From assembly GCA_017450435.1 (NCBI GenBank), contig JAFSTO010000029.1:1-64000 (forward strand): a DNA stretch of 64,000 nucleotides, given 5' to 3'. The notes under the pieces are model-generated. The model was not told where the DNA came from and did no database searches. It saw only the letters and a program-made list of their open reading frames with translations. This document shows, one piece after another, positions 18,368-27,012 of this stretch; the first letter of the stretch is position 1, and every line of letters begins with the position of its first letter. The position numbers were made by a program, and so were the translations under genes. The DNA comes from Paludibacteraceae bacterium (GTDB lineage Bacteria > Bacteroidota > Bacteroidia > Bacteroidales > Paludibacteraceae).

Positions 18368-20158
18368 TCATTTCCATTCGATACCGTTCGACACCGTGCA
18401 TACCAGCGAGTTCTTCATAGCCCAGATAAGGTGCTTCTGCATCCAGTGGTAGTCAACCTGTCCTGATGCGTTGCAGGCGCCTATGCGGATAAGCTCTGCT
18501 TTGTTGTATTTGGTCTCTGTCTCCGTGTCAGGGTTCAAACGGTTGACCCATGCGTTGGGAGAATATACTGTCTTGGATGAAGGGTCTTCGTAGCAGTCGG
18601 GTTGATCCCAATAAGGAGCGTAGAGGTTATACGGTCTGCGGAGGGAATATTCCTCGGTGAAATCGGTCACAGCGTTCTTTTTTGGGCGTTTGGAGTTGTG
18701 GCACGTTGTTACTGTATATACGGGAACTCCGTCGTAGAAGATACCGTTGGTTTTGCTGGAGTAGTTGTAGCGCCGCATGTCGGTCCACTGCTCAGGCTGC
18801 AGGTACATCGCCACATACTTCTGCTGCATGAGGTCGGCTATGGTGAACTGCGACGCTCCCGGCAGACGCACCTCGAAGAAACGGTCATAACGGTCTTTGG
18901 CTTTGCCGGTCAGACCATCCTGCTGTACACCGTAGCGGTCCATGTTGTGTCGAACGGCATCAAGGGTGGTGTTATAGGCTCCGGCCTTGTCGCCGGACCA
19001 GTATTGGGCCTCTGCTTTGATGAAGAGGAGCTCCTCTTCCGTTATCAGAGGAATATAGCCTGTGTTGGAAGTATAGGGATTATGACCGTTGGTCGCATAC
19101 AGGTCAGGGTAATAGGTCACTTTCATCGAGACATCCATACCTATGTTGCTCTCCAACCAGCGGAGGGCTGATGAACCGGTGGCGGAAGTCTCACGGGGGG
19201 ACATTATCATTTCCGCACGCGGGTCAAGGGCATAGCGCACGCTCGTGCCGTATTGTACATAGCCGCCGAGGATGGCGTAGGCGAAGAATGTGGTCGGAAT
19301 TGACGAAGAAAGACGGTTGCCGCGGCTCTCCCAAGCGTTGATGACAGGAGCGTAAGGTCCCCACGGGCAGTTGCTCTCCGTCAGACCGCCCGGGTAGTGA
19401 TACTGCGGCTCCTGCCAGTTGGGGTCGCTCAGTACCTCGTCAACCATTGTGATAATCTTCTGGCACGTGGCGGGTGTGTTGTCCCAGTTAGGCAGTTTCC
19501 TCAGCCACAGGCGGCAGCGGAGTGCCTTGGCAAGAACCCCCCATTTCTGCATGTCACCGCCGTAGATGCGGTCCGTAGTCTCGGAGATGGGCAGGGCCGT
19601 GGCACCTTTGGTCCAGTCTGGATCTTGGTAGAGCTTGACCAGTTCGTCCGCCTCTTCGAACATCCAGTCATATACCTCCGCCTGTGTGTCGTAACGGGGA
19701 GAGGTCTTCTGATAGACTTCCGAACGAGGCATGTCGCCGAATACGTCGGTGGTAAACATCGTGGAGTGAAGCATGATGGTCCGCCCTATAAGCTCGTAGT
19801 TGAGCGACCCTTGGCTCTCAGCCATCTCATTCAGTTTCTGAATGTTGGCACCAAGGTCGTAATAGTGGCGCCTCCACATCGGGTGACGGTTGACGCCGAG
19901 GAACTCCCAGCCTTGGCTGTAGGGGTAGGAGCCGGTCTGGCTCTTGCCGCCTGTCGTCAGCGCCTGACACATATACACGCCGTACTCCGCATGGTCGTAG
20001 CAGAGTTGTGCAGCATAAAACAATGCTGGCGGAAGAGCTTGGTCAAGGGTGACGGTGATGGGGGTGTCAGGGTCGGTGTTGATGTCCAGAAAATCCTGAC
20101 ATGCGGTAAGACTCAATGCTGTAATGCCGCTAAGCAATATATATAAGGTCTTTTTCAT
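18368..20158 (-). CDS. SusD-family outer-membrane substrate-binding lipoprotein
   Basis: SusD partner of the TonB-dependent transporter encoded just upstream. It closes over the SusC barrel and captures oligosaccharides or other ligands at the surface. The lipoprotein signal MKKTLYILLSGITALSLTAC puts the lipid on Cys20. The following QDFLDINTDPDTP is typical of the SusD-like type 2 (PF12771) subgroup, as is a body rich in helical TPR-like repeats. Its length of 596 aa is normal for SusD proteins. The gene lies 93 bp after susC with no promoter between. The ligand cannot be read from the sequence. Context (kinase, MurQ, amidase, GHL10) suggests peptidoglycan fragments. Confidence 0.93.
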   Translation of the reverse strand: MKKTLYILLSGITALSLTACQDFLDINTDPDTPITVTLDQALPPALFYAAQLCYDHAEYGVYMCQALTTGGKSQTGSYPYSQGWEFLGVNRHPMWRRHYYDLGANIQKLNEMAESQGSLNYELIGRTIMLHSTMFTTDVFGDMPRSEVYQKTSPRYDTQAEVYDWMFEEADELVKLYQDPDWTKGATALPISETTDRIYGGDMQKWGVLAKALRCRLWLRKLPNWDNTPATCQKIITMVDEVLSDPNWQEPQYHYPGGLTESNCPWGPYAPVINAWESRGNRLSSSIPTTFFAYAILGGYVQYGTSVRYALDPRAEMIMSPRETSATGSSALRWLESNIGMDVSMKVTYYPDLYATNGHNPYTSNTGYIPLITEEELLFIKAEAQYWSGDKAGAYNTTLDAVRHNMDRYGVQQDGLTGKAKDRYDRFFEVRLPGASQFTIADLMQQKYVAMYLQPEQWTDMRRYNYSSKTNGIFYDGVPVYTVTTCHNSKRPKKNAVTDFTEEYSLRRPYNLYAPYWDQPDCYEDPSSKTVYSPNAWVNRLNPDTETETKYNKAELIRIGACNASGQVDYHWMQKHLIWAMKNSLVCTVSNGIEWK

Positions 20159-20174
20159 ATCGGTTACTTTATAT

Positions 20175-20251
20175 CTTTCGACTAATGACTTTCGACTAAT
20201 GACTTTCGACTTTCAAATCTTAAATCTTAAATCTTAAATTTTAAATATCTT
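20175..20251. repeat. Composite heptamer array between susC and susD
   Basis: Eleven consecutive 7-mers run from 20175 to 20251. The first part alternates CTTTCGA and CTAATGA. The second part repeats ATCTTAA/ATTTTAA exactly as in the array 1.9 kb away. It abuts the susC stop codon (20252-20254) with no intervening base. The join of two repeat flavours in register is unusual. Confidence 0.85.
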
Positions 20252-23200
20252 CTAAAACTTTACATTGAGTGATAGATTATAGCTGCGTGTGGACGGGATG
20301 GGCATGTTGTCAATGCCTGCTGAACCTGTTCCGCCGCCGTTTGTCGAGGCGTTGCACATCGGGTCGGTGCCCGTGTATTTGGTCAGCATGAAGAGGTTGT
20401 TGGCGGTGAAGGAGAGGTTCATGGCCTTCAGCACTTTCTGGTTCTTCATCAGACGGGCGAAGTCATAGCCGAGAGTGACGTAACTCAGTCTGATGTATGA
20501 ACCGTCCTCGATGAAGTTGGAACTGACGTTGTAGAAGTAGTTGGTGATGGTTGTTGCATCAAGAGTGATTGGCGTGGTGTTCTGTACATATCCGCCGTTG
20601 CCGTCGCTCACTACACCGTCAAACACTACCTGACGGCCTCTGTACTGCTCAAGGTTGGCACTCATACCGCTTGAGAGGAGGTTGCGTGCGGTGACGTTGA
20701 CCACATCGCCGCCAAGGCGACCGTCAAAGAGGAAGGAGAACTGTACACCATAGATGTTCATCATACTCTTCAGACCGGCGGAGAAGACAGGCTCGCGGTT
20801 GCCGATATATTCGTTCTTGTTAGGATTAATCATCGGATAACCTTCGCTGTCAACAATCACCTTGCCGTCTTCGGTGCGCATATAGTCCTTACCTGTCAGG
20901 CCGGTGGTCGAGCCGCCGAGATAGGCGGAGGTGAAGACGTCGCCGTATTGCGGACCGGTTATCTCCGCCACATTCTCCGGCAATGCTACAACCTTGCCGC
21001 GGTTCAATCCGAAGTTGATGGAGGCTGTCCATGAGTAGGATTTGGTCTTTAGTATGTCCTGCTCAAGTGAGAACTCAAAGCCGTGGTTGCGGATGCTTCC
21101 TTCGTTGCGGGTCTGTAGGATATAGCCCGAAGCGGGAGAGACGCGGACTGTCACAATCTGGTTGTCAACACTGGTTGAGTAGTATGCCATGTCAAGGCGG
21201 GTGATGTTGTCGAAGAAACGCAGGTCAAGACCTATCTCCCACGAACTCATCATCTCCGGAGCGAGGTCACGGGCTGCCGAGGAGCGTGTCGGGTCAATGC
21301 CCCAGCCGCCGTCGGGGTAGGTGGTGAACTGTTTGTAGCGGCGGTCGAACAGGTAGGGACTGCAGTCCTTGCCGACCTTGGCGTAGTTGCCGCGCAGCTT
21401 GCCGTATGAGAACCAGTTGTTCTTCGTCTCGTTCAGACCCGGTATCAACTCGGAGAATACCACGCCGGCTGTAACTGACGGATAGAAGTACGGACTGGAG
21501 AGCAGCGCTGATGACCAGTCCCAGCGTCCTGTCGTGGAAATGGAGGCCAAACCCTTATAATCGGCACGTACCTCGTAGTAGTAGCCGAACATGTGCTTCT
21601 CGTTGTGTGATACTGACTGGTCGCTCAGGTCGGTCCATTTGGGGTTGGTGTTGCTCAGACTGTAGGTGCCCGGTATTACGAACTCCACGCCGTAGTTGCT
21701 CGTTGACAACCCTCTTGACATCTTCAGGTCGCCGCCGACCATGAAGTTGAGACCGAAGTTTTTCGGCAGATCTAACTGGTAGGAGGCTATAAATCCTGCA
21801 GTCAGAAGTTCGCTTCTGCCGGTGGTGGTGGAGTAGGAACCGAGACGGCTGTCCTTGCCCATGTTCTCAAGGTCTTTCGTCGTCAGATACGAATCAGTCG
21901 TGTAGTCGCCGTTGAGGTAGTTGACATAGTTGTCATAGAGTGCCTTCTGCTTCAGATAATCCTGATATGCAGTGTTGTATGCCGCTATCTCTTCTGCCGT
22001 GGCGTCGTCTGCAGGGGCAACAGGTTCCTTAGGCTCGGTATATGACTGTGTCACGTAGGACAAATCCCACCTTGGCACCTGATAACTTTCCGATGTGCTC
22101 GTGCCGAGGTCGTAGCTGACGCGACCCGTGATATCCAGACCTTTTACAGGGTGTATGTTCACCGAACCGTTGATGATGGTACGCATGGAACGGGCTTTGC
22201 CGTAGTCGTTATATATACTGTACAGAGGACTGTAGGGCGATGTGTATTTGTTACCCTCACCGTCGGCGTAGTAGCGATAGTGGGGGAACCCGGTCGGCTC
22301 TTGGTAATTGGTGATGTCCTCCGTCAGCGACCATGAGTAGGCGGACGAGATGCCGGATGTCGAGCGTGACTGGTTGGACATGAAGTTGATGGACGCATTC
22401 AGGGTTATCCACTTGGCTGGCGAAAAACTGCCTTTGAGCAGGGCTCCCAGACGCTGTTTGTAGTCGTTGGGAATGATACCGTCTGCCTTGTTCCAGTTGA
22501 AAGAGGCGTATCCTTGGAACTTCTCGGTGCCGCCGGATATTGACACGTCATACTTGTGGTAGAAGCCTGTCTTAAGATAATCATTGAGACTGTTGTATGT
22601 CTGCTGTCCGTCGGAAAGCAACGGACCCCAGCCGCCGGTGGTCTTGTCTTTGTAGAACCCTTGGGAACCGGGCATGTACATCTCCTGACGGCGAAGAAGG
22701 CGTGTCGGAGTGTCCCATTGTACGCTCGCGTTGGCGTTGACCTGCATCTTGCCGGCTTGGGCGCTCTTCGTGGTTATCATAATAACACCGTTCATGGCGT
22801 CCTGACCGTACAACGCAGAGGCGGCGGCACCCTTCAGTACGGTTACGTTCTCTATATCGTTGGGGTTGATATCTGCTGCAGCTGTCGCACCGCCGCGGAT
22901 CGGCACACCGTCTAATACGAACAAAGGCTCGTTACCCTGTGCGGTGTTGACGGAGGTGATGCCGCGGATGATAATCTGCTGGCCTGCGTTGGGTGAACCC
23001 GACGAGTTGGTGACCTGTACACCGGCTATCTGGCCTTGCAGGGCGTTGACGAAGTTCTGCTGCTTGCCCGCGGTGATGTCATCGGCACTGACGTTCTGCA
23101 CGGCGAAGTTCATCAGTTTCTTCTCCTGTACTATACCCATGGCGGTTACAACCACTTCCTGCATTGCGATGGCGTCAGACTTGAGGCTGACGTTATGCAC

Positions 23201-23455
23201 TGTCCCGCTCACGCGCACCTCCTGCGTTTTCATACCAACGTAGGAGATGACGATTACGGCTTTGTCACCAACTGTGAGACTATAGCGCCCGTCGTAATCG
23301 GTGATAGTTCCGTTGCTCGTTCCCTTCTCCAGTACAGAGGCTCCGATGACGGGCTCGCCGTCTTCTGCTGATTTGACTACGCCTGACACGGTTATATTAG
23401 CCCATAGGGGGAGTATAGCCATTGCACAGGCGAATAAGAATAACTGTCGTTTCAT
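20252..23455 (-). CDS. SusC-family TonB-dependent outer-membrane transporter
   Basis: Energised outer-membrane channel that imports ligand captured by SusD into the periplasm. A signal peptide (ending LPLWA) is followed by a carboxypeptidase-D regulatory-like domain (about 22-100, VKSAEDGEPVIGASVLEKGT). Then come a plug domain (about 115-230, with VQVTNSSGSPNAGQQIIIRG and LFVLDGVPI) and a 22-strand barrel to the C-terminal SYNLSLNVKF, which ends in Phe as expected for BAM insertion. Its 1067 aa is the usual SusC length. No N-terminal signalling (STN) domain is present, so regulation by an anti-sigma partner through this protein is not indicated. A promoter at 23490-23520 gives it a transcription unit separate from murK-murQ. 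Confidence 0.96.
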   Translation of the reverse strand: MKRQLFLFACAMAILPLWANITVSGVVKSAEDGEPVIGASVLEKGTSNGTITDYDGRYSLTVGDKAVIVISYVGMKTQEVRVSGTVHNVSLKSDAIAMQEVVVTAMGIVQEKKLMNFAVQNVSADDITAGKQQNFVNALQGQIAGVQVTNSSGSPNAGQQIIIRGITSVNTAQGNEPLFVLDGVPIRGGATAAADINPNDIENVTVLKGAAASALYGQDAMNGVIMITTKSAQAGKMQVNANASVQWDTPTRLLRRQEMYMPGSQGFYKDKTTGGWGPLLSDGQQTYNSLNDYLKTGFYHKYDVSISGGTEKFQGYASFNWNKADGIIPNDYKQRLGALLKGSFSPAKWITLNASINFMSNQSRSTSGISSAYSWSLTEDITNYQEPTGFPHYRYYADGEGNKYTSPYSPLYSIYNDYGKARSMRTIINGSVNIHPVKGLDITGRVSYDLGTSTSESYQVPRWDLSYVTQSYTEPKEPVAPADDATAEEIAAYNTAYQDYLKQKALYDNYVNYLNGDYTTDSYLTTKDLENMGKDSRLGSYSTTTGRSELLTAGFIASYQLDLPKNFGLNFMVGGDLKMSRGLSTSNYGVEFVIPGTYSLSNTNPKWTDLSDQSVSHNEKHMFGYYYEVRADYKGLASISTTGRWDWSSALLSSPYFYPSVTAGVVFSELIPGLNETKNNWFSYGKLRGNYAKVGKDCSPYLFDRRYKQFTTYPDGGWGIDPTRSSAARDLAPEMMSSWEIGLDLRFFDNITRLDMAYYSTSVDNQIVTVRVSPASGYILQTRNEGSIRNHGFEFSLEQDILKTKSYSWTASINFGLNRGKVVALPENVAEITGPQYGDVFTSAYLGGSTTGLTGKDYMRTEDGKVIVDSEGYPMINPNKNEYIGNREPVFSAGLKSMMNIYGVQFSFLFDGRLGGDVVNVTARNLLSSGMSANLEQYRGRQVVFDGVVSDGNGGYVQNTTPITLDATTITNYFYNVSSNFIEDGSYIRLSYVTLGYDFARLMKNQKVLKAMNLSFTANNLFMLTKYTGTDPMCNASTNGGGTGSAGIDNMPIPSTRSYNLSLNVKF

Positions 23456-23489
23456 GAGTCGTATGCTTATGAAATTGGTTTATGTGCGG

Positions 23490-23520
23490 CAAAATTACAA
23501 TTTTTTTGCTTTAAAAGCAA
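23490..23520 (-). promoter_or_regulatory. Promoter for the susC operon
   Basis: On the minus strand TTG (23518-23520), a 20-nt spacer and TAATTTTG (23490-23497) match the Bacteroidetes consensus. The predicted leader is about 27 nt. The core and A-rich upstream run resemble the promoter of the NAGPA-amidase unit, consistent with joint expression. Confidence 0.7.
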
Positions 23521-23587
23521 GAACAATTTGTATGTTTTACAACATATTATGTTTTTTCCGCTATTTATTGTGTGATTTTTAGCTATG

Positions 23588-24409
23588 TCATTCATTCTCG
23601 TTGTTGCGGTACGCATCAACCGCTTTCTTTACAGAGCCGTGCATCAGCAATAAGGTTTTGGCGTGCTCATAGTCAAGTCCGAGTTCGTCCACTATCATGC
23701 GTGTGCCGCGGTCAACGAGTTTTTGGTTACTCAGCTGCATGTTCACCATCTTGTTGCCTTTCACGCGCCCGAGTTTAATCATGGTGGTGGTGGTGATCAT
23801 GTTGCATATCAGTTTCTGTGCGGTTCCTGACTTGAGGCGTGTGGAGCCTGTGACGAACTCCGGTCCGACAATAGCTTCAATGGGGATCTCTGCCTCTTTA
23901 GCCACCGGCGAGTCGGGGTTCATAGTGATAGATGCTGTCAGAATGCCGTTCTCGCGTGCGTGCCTGAGCGCACCTATAACATAAGGTGTCGTTCCTGACG
24001 CTGCTATGCCTATCACAGTGTCCAAATTGGAGATGTTGTGCGCCTTAAGTTCTGTCCAGCTCTTTTCGGGGTCATCCTCTGCTTTCTCTACCGGATTGCG
24101 CAACGCTGTATCGCCACCGGCTATCAGACCGATGACAAGAGTAGGGGGCATGCCGAATGTAGGGGGAATTTCAGAGGCGTCCAGCACGCCCAAGCGTCCG
24201 CTGGTGCCCGCACCAAGATAGAAGATTCTGCCACCTTTCTGCATCCGGGGCACAATCTGCTCTACAAGTTTTGCAATCTGAGGAATGGCCTGTTTTACGG
24301 CGAGAGCCACTTTCTGGTCCTCTTCATTCATTTCCGTCAAGAGTTCGGCGATAGGTTTTTTGTCAAGGTCATCGTACAATGACGATTGTTCTGTGATTTT
24401 GGTAAACAT
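23588..24409 (-). CDS. murQ: N-acetylmuramic acid 6-phosphate etherase
   Basis: Cleaves the lactyl ether of MurNAc-6-phosphate to give GlcNAc-6-phosphate and D-lactate, the committed step of MurNAc catabolism and wall recycling. The 273-aa protein has a single SIS domain. Family landmarks are IFYLGAGTSGRLGVLDASE (about 63-81, with the catalytic Glu of DASE), GIAASGTTPYV, SPVAKEAEIPIEAIVGPE and TRLKSGTAQK. The length and motifs match a complete enzyme. It is the second gene of the unit begun by the sugar kinase, with a 74-bp gap and no promoter of its own that I can see. The kinase would supply its substrate. Confidence 0.95.
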   Translation of the reverse strand: MFTKITEQSSLYDDLDKKPIAELLTEMNEEDQKVALAVKQAIPQIAKLVEQIVPRMQKGGRIFYLGAGTSGRLGVLDASEIPPTFGMPPTLVIGLIAGGDTALRNPVEKAEDDPEKSWTELKAHNISNLDTVIGIAASGTTPYVIGALRHARENGILTASITMNPDSPVAKEAEIPIEAIVGPEFVTGSTRLKSGTAQKLICNMITTTTMIKLGRVKGNKMVNMQLSNQKLVDRGTRMIVDELGLDYEHAKTLLLMHGSVKKAVDAYRNNENE

Positions 24410-24483
24410 GGTATCAGATGTTAGTCGCGCTCTTCTTGTGCGTTAATGTTTTGCTCGGAAAGGTTTGGCGAACGGGAAGCACT

Positions 24484-25341
24484 TTAAGTAGTAGGCACAA
24501 TGTCTTTTTTGTGAAATTCCTTCATGCCTTCCATCGGAGACTGCAGTATCTTGCCTGTTTCGAAGCCGTTGTCGCAGAGCACTTTCTTTAGAATGTCCTG
24601 ATAGTAATATGCTATTGAACCCACAAACCCTACAGGCGACTTCGGATATTGCGGCAAAATACGTTTGGCAAAATAATCGAAGTGGTTATACACTAATTTA
24701 TAAATGCGCGGGTCGCTGATGTTATCAGCGCAGAAACGTGAGAAATTGGCAAGGTATCTGTTTGGGAACGGCTGTCGATAGACGTGCTCCACAATGTCGG
24801 CCTGCGTAACGTTAAAACGAGAGAGGAACTGTTCTTTCAGGTCGTCTCCCAGTTGGTTTTTCAGCACATCTGCCACTAATCGTTTGCCCAGCACGGCACC
24901 TGACCCTTCGTCACCGAGTATGTATCCGAGTGCCGGTACGTTCTTTACAACCTGTTTGCCGTCGTAGTAGCAGGAGTTGGCTCCTGTGCCGAGTATGCAG
25001 GCTATGCCGGCCTCCGAACCAAGCAGACCATGTACCGCGCCAATCATGTCGCTCTCCACACAAACTTCCGACTTTTTGAAACAAGCTTGTAGGGCTGCGG
25101 CTACAAATTTTTTCTTCTCGGGCGTACAGCCGGCGCCATAGAAGAAAATGTGGGTAATAGTACCGGCCCACAGCAGATGAGCTATTTGCGGCAGAAACTG
25201 CAACTGAATAGTATTGCGCATGGCATCGGTGGTCTGGAGAAAAGGATTGATGCCATCTGTGAAAAATTCGGAAGATTGGCCGTTTGCGGTCATCAGACAC
25301 CAATGGGTTTTGGTAGAACCGCTGTCTGCTAATAAAATCAT
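24484..25341 (-). CDS. BadF/BadG-family sugar kinase, probably MurNAc kinase (MurK-like)
   Basis: ATP-dependent kinase of the N-acetylhexosamine/BadF type. Landmarks are the phosphate-1 loop DSGSTKTHW (about 6-14), SDMIGAVHGLL, the phosphate-2 region CILGTGANS (about 115-123) and LGDEGSGAVLGKRL. The 285-aa size fits. In Tannerella forsythia the homologous MurK phosphorylates MurNAc and GlcNAc and is clustered with murQ. Adjacency to murQ here supports MurNAc-6-phosphate formation from free MurNAc delivered by the import locus. A GlcNAc kinase remains possible because family members overlap in specificity. It is the first gene of its unit, with a promoter at 25365-25396 and a short leader. It is divergent from the glycosyltransferase-SpoIID genes. 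Confidence 0.85.
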   Translation of the reverse strand: MILLADSGSTKTHWCLMTANGQSSEFFTDGINPFLQTTDAMRNTIQLQFLPQIAHLLWAGTITHIFFYGAGCTPEKKKFVAAALQACFKKSEVCVESDMIGAVHGLLGSEAGIACILGTGANSCYYDGKQVVKNVPALGYILGDEGSGAVLGKRLVADVLKNQLGDDLKEQFLSRFNVTQADIVEHVYRQPFPNRYLANFSRFCADNISDPRIYKLVYNHFDYFAKRILPQYPKSPVGFVGSIAYYYQDILKKVLCDNGFETGKILQSPMEGMKEFHKKDIVPTT

Positions 25342-25364
25342 ATTGACATGTGTTTAATTATGTC

Positions 25365-25396
25365 GCAAAGTTAACAAATTTTGTTCAAATGAACAA
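25365..25396 (-). promoter_or_regulatory. Promoter for murK-murQ
   Basis: On the minus strand TTG (25394-25396), a 20-nt spacer and TAACTTTG (25366-25373, followed by C at 25365) match the consensus. The start codon at 25341 follows after a short leader. Confidence 0.65.
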
Positions 25397-25464
25397 TATT
25401 TGCAGTCTAAATGTGTGTTTTTTTGTTGTCTTTTTCGAAAAAATGCGATTTTTTGCAAAAAAAA

Positions 25465-25482
25465 CTCGCAAACGTTTGCGAG
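25465..25482. promoter_or_regulatory. 18-bp perfect palindrome, candidate LacI/PurR-family operator
   Basis: CTCGCAAACGTTTGCGAG is identical to its reverse complement. Its core CGCAAACGTTTGCG is the classic LacI/PurR/CcpA-type operator core. It contains the -33 TTTG (25475-25478) of the plus-strand promoter, so a bound repressor would block that promoter. It lies about 115 bp upstream of the predicted murK transcription start. No LacI regulator gene is in the window. Confidence 0.75.
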
Positions 25483-25506
25483 AATAAAAAAAAATATTTA
25501 CCTTTG
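25475..25506 (+). promoter_or_regulatory. Promoter for the glycosyltransferase-SpoIID unit
   Basis: TTTG at 25475-25478, a 20-nt spacer and TACCTTTG at 25499-25506 match the consensus. The leader to the ATG at 25557 is about 43 nt. The -33 box lies within the palindrome at 25465-25482. Confidence 0.75.
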
Positions 25507-25556
25507 CGTCGAATTCAATTACGCGAATCGCTTACCCATTAAAAATCGTCACACTT

Positions 25557-26978
25557 ATGGTAAAAAACATTGATTGCTTTATTCCGTATCAGACGGATAA
25601 GCAGGTTGAGCAAACAGTAGCTAATCTACGTCGTGAACCATTAGTGAACGAAGTGTTCTTTGTAAAGGGCGATTTGCGAGCAACCAAGAGTATTCGTTTT
25701 ATTGCGGAGCACGCCACTGCCGAATATACTCTCATCTACACCAAGTACACATCCTTGTCTCTTGTGCTTTTTGCATTGGAAAGAATGGAGTGCCTGATAG
25801 AAGATGCCGGTGCGGCGATGGTTTATTCTGACCATTTTAACAAAGTCGGTGATGCTGTTACACAGGCTCCTGTCATTGACTATCAGCTTGGCTCGTTGCG
25901 CGACGATTTTGATTTCGGTTCGGTGCTCTTCTTCCGTACTTCGGCTATTAAGGAGGCGGTGAAGCGCATGGATAAGGACTATCAGTTCGCAGGATTGTAC
26001 GACCTCCGTCTGAAAGTGTCGCAAAAAGGTGCATTAGAGCATATTAACGAGTATCTGTATTATGATGTGGAGCTTGATACACGTAAATCAGGAGAGAAAC
26101 TTTTTGATTACGTTGATCCGAAGAACCGCGGAGTGCAGATAGAGATGGAGCAGGCGGTAACGCAGCATCTGAAGGATATCAACGGCTATCTTGAACCAAC
26201 GTTCAAGGATGTGGACATGTCGCCGGTAGGGTTCGAATATGAGGCGTCAGTAGTTATCCCTTGTAAGAATCGTGTGCGCACCATAGGTGATGCAATCAAC
26301 TCGGCTTTGTCACAGAAGGTGGACCCAAGGTATAAGTACAACGTGATAGTTGTGGACGATAACTCTGAAGACGGTTCGGTGGACGTGATTAAGTCGTTCC
26401 TTGGTAACGATAAGGTTATCTATATCGCCCAGGACAAGTCGTGGCACGCCATAGGCGGAAACTGGAATGTGGCGCTTCATCACCCCAAGTGTGGAAAGTT
26501 TGCTATTCAGCTTGACTCTGACGACACCTATTTTGACGAAAAAACCGTTCAGCGTTTTATAGACGCTTTCCATGAGCAGAACTGCGCAATGGTGGTGGGT
26601 ACATACCGAATGACGAACTTCAATGGCGAGCTTATCCCGCCGGGAATAATCGACCATAGGGAATGGACACCGGAAAACGGCAGAAACAACGCTCTTCGAA
26701 TCAATGGTCTCGGTGCACCACGAGGGTTCTATACCCCGATGCTTAGAACAATCAATTTCCCGACAACTAAGTATGGCGAGGATTATGCGGTGGGACTGCG
26801 AGTGAGCCGCGAGTACCAGATAGGACGCATCTACGACCCTGTTTATAACTGCCGCCGGTGGGATGATAACTCGGACGCAAACTGCGATGTGGTTGCAATG
26901 AATAACAATAATTTCTACAAGGATCGTATCCGCACATGGGAACTGAAAGCCCGTATAGCGATGAACAATCGCAGGTAG
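25557..26978 (+). CDS. Tandem-domain family 2 glycosyltransferase
   Basis: A 473-residue cytoplasmic protein with two GT-A-like halves. The C-terminal half (about 223-460) is a clear GT2 domain: ASVVIPCKNRVRTIGDAINS, VIVVDDNSEDGS, then the metal/nucleotide-sugar motif QLDSDDTYFD (about 319-323) and GEDYAVGLRVSREYQIG. The N-terminal half (about 1-215) is a divergent version with VYSDHF at the equivalent of the DXD region, so it may be inactive or structural. No membrane segment is present. It is divergent from murK and precedes a SpoIID-family gene on the same strand, under a promoter covered by a palindromic operator. Donor and acceptor cannot be deduced. Linkage to wall-glycan genes is the only hint. 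Confidence 0.8.
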   Translation: MVKNIDCFIPYQTDKQVEQTVANLRREPLVNEVFFVKGDLRATKSIRFIAEHATAEYTLIYTKYTSLSLVLFALERMECLIEDAGAAMVYSDHFNKVGDAVTQAPVIDYQLGSLRDDFDFGSVLFFRTSAIKEAVKRMDKDYQFAGLYDLRLKVSQKGALEHINEYLYYDVELDTRKSGEKLFDYVDPKNRGVQIEMEQAVTQHLKDINGYLEPTFKDVDMSPVGFEYEASVVIPCKNRVRTIGDAINSALSQKVDPRYKYNVIVVDDNSEDGSVDVIKSFLGNDKVIYIAQDKSWHAIGGNWNVALHHPKCGKFAIQLDSDDTYFDEKTVQRFIDAFHEQNCAMVVGTYRMTNFNGELIPPGIIDHREWTPENGRNNALRINGLGAPRGFYTPMLRTINFPTTKYGEDYAVGLRVSREYQIGRIYDPVYNCRRWDDNSDANCDVVAMNNNNFYKDRIRTWELKARIAMNNRR

Positions 26979-27012
26979 AAGACACAGACGAAAGTCAAAG
27001 ACATAAATTTAC

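Noticed and set aside
19397..20146. 249-residue open frame antisense to susD
   Set aside because: It has no recognisable domain and no promoter, and it lies wholly inside a clear SusD gene.
20252..23455. Assigning the SusCD system to starch or another plant glycan
   Set aside because: No GH13, GH43, polysaccharide lyase or sulfatase gene is present. The associated enzymes all fit cell-wall substrates.
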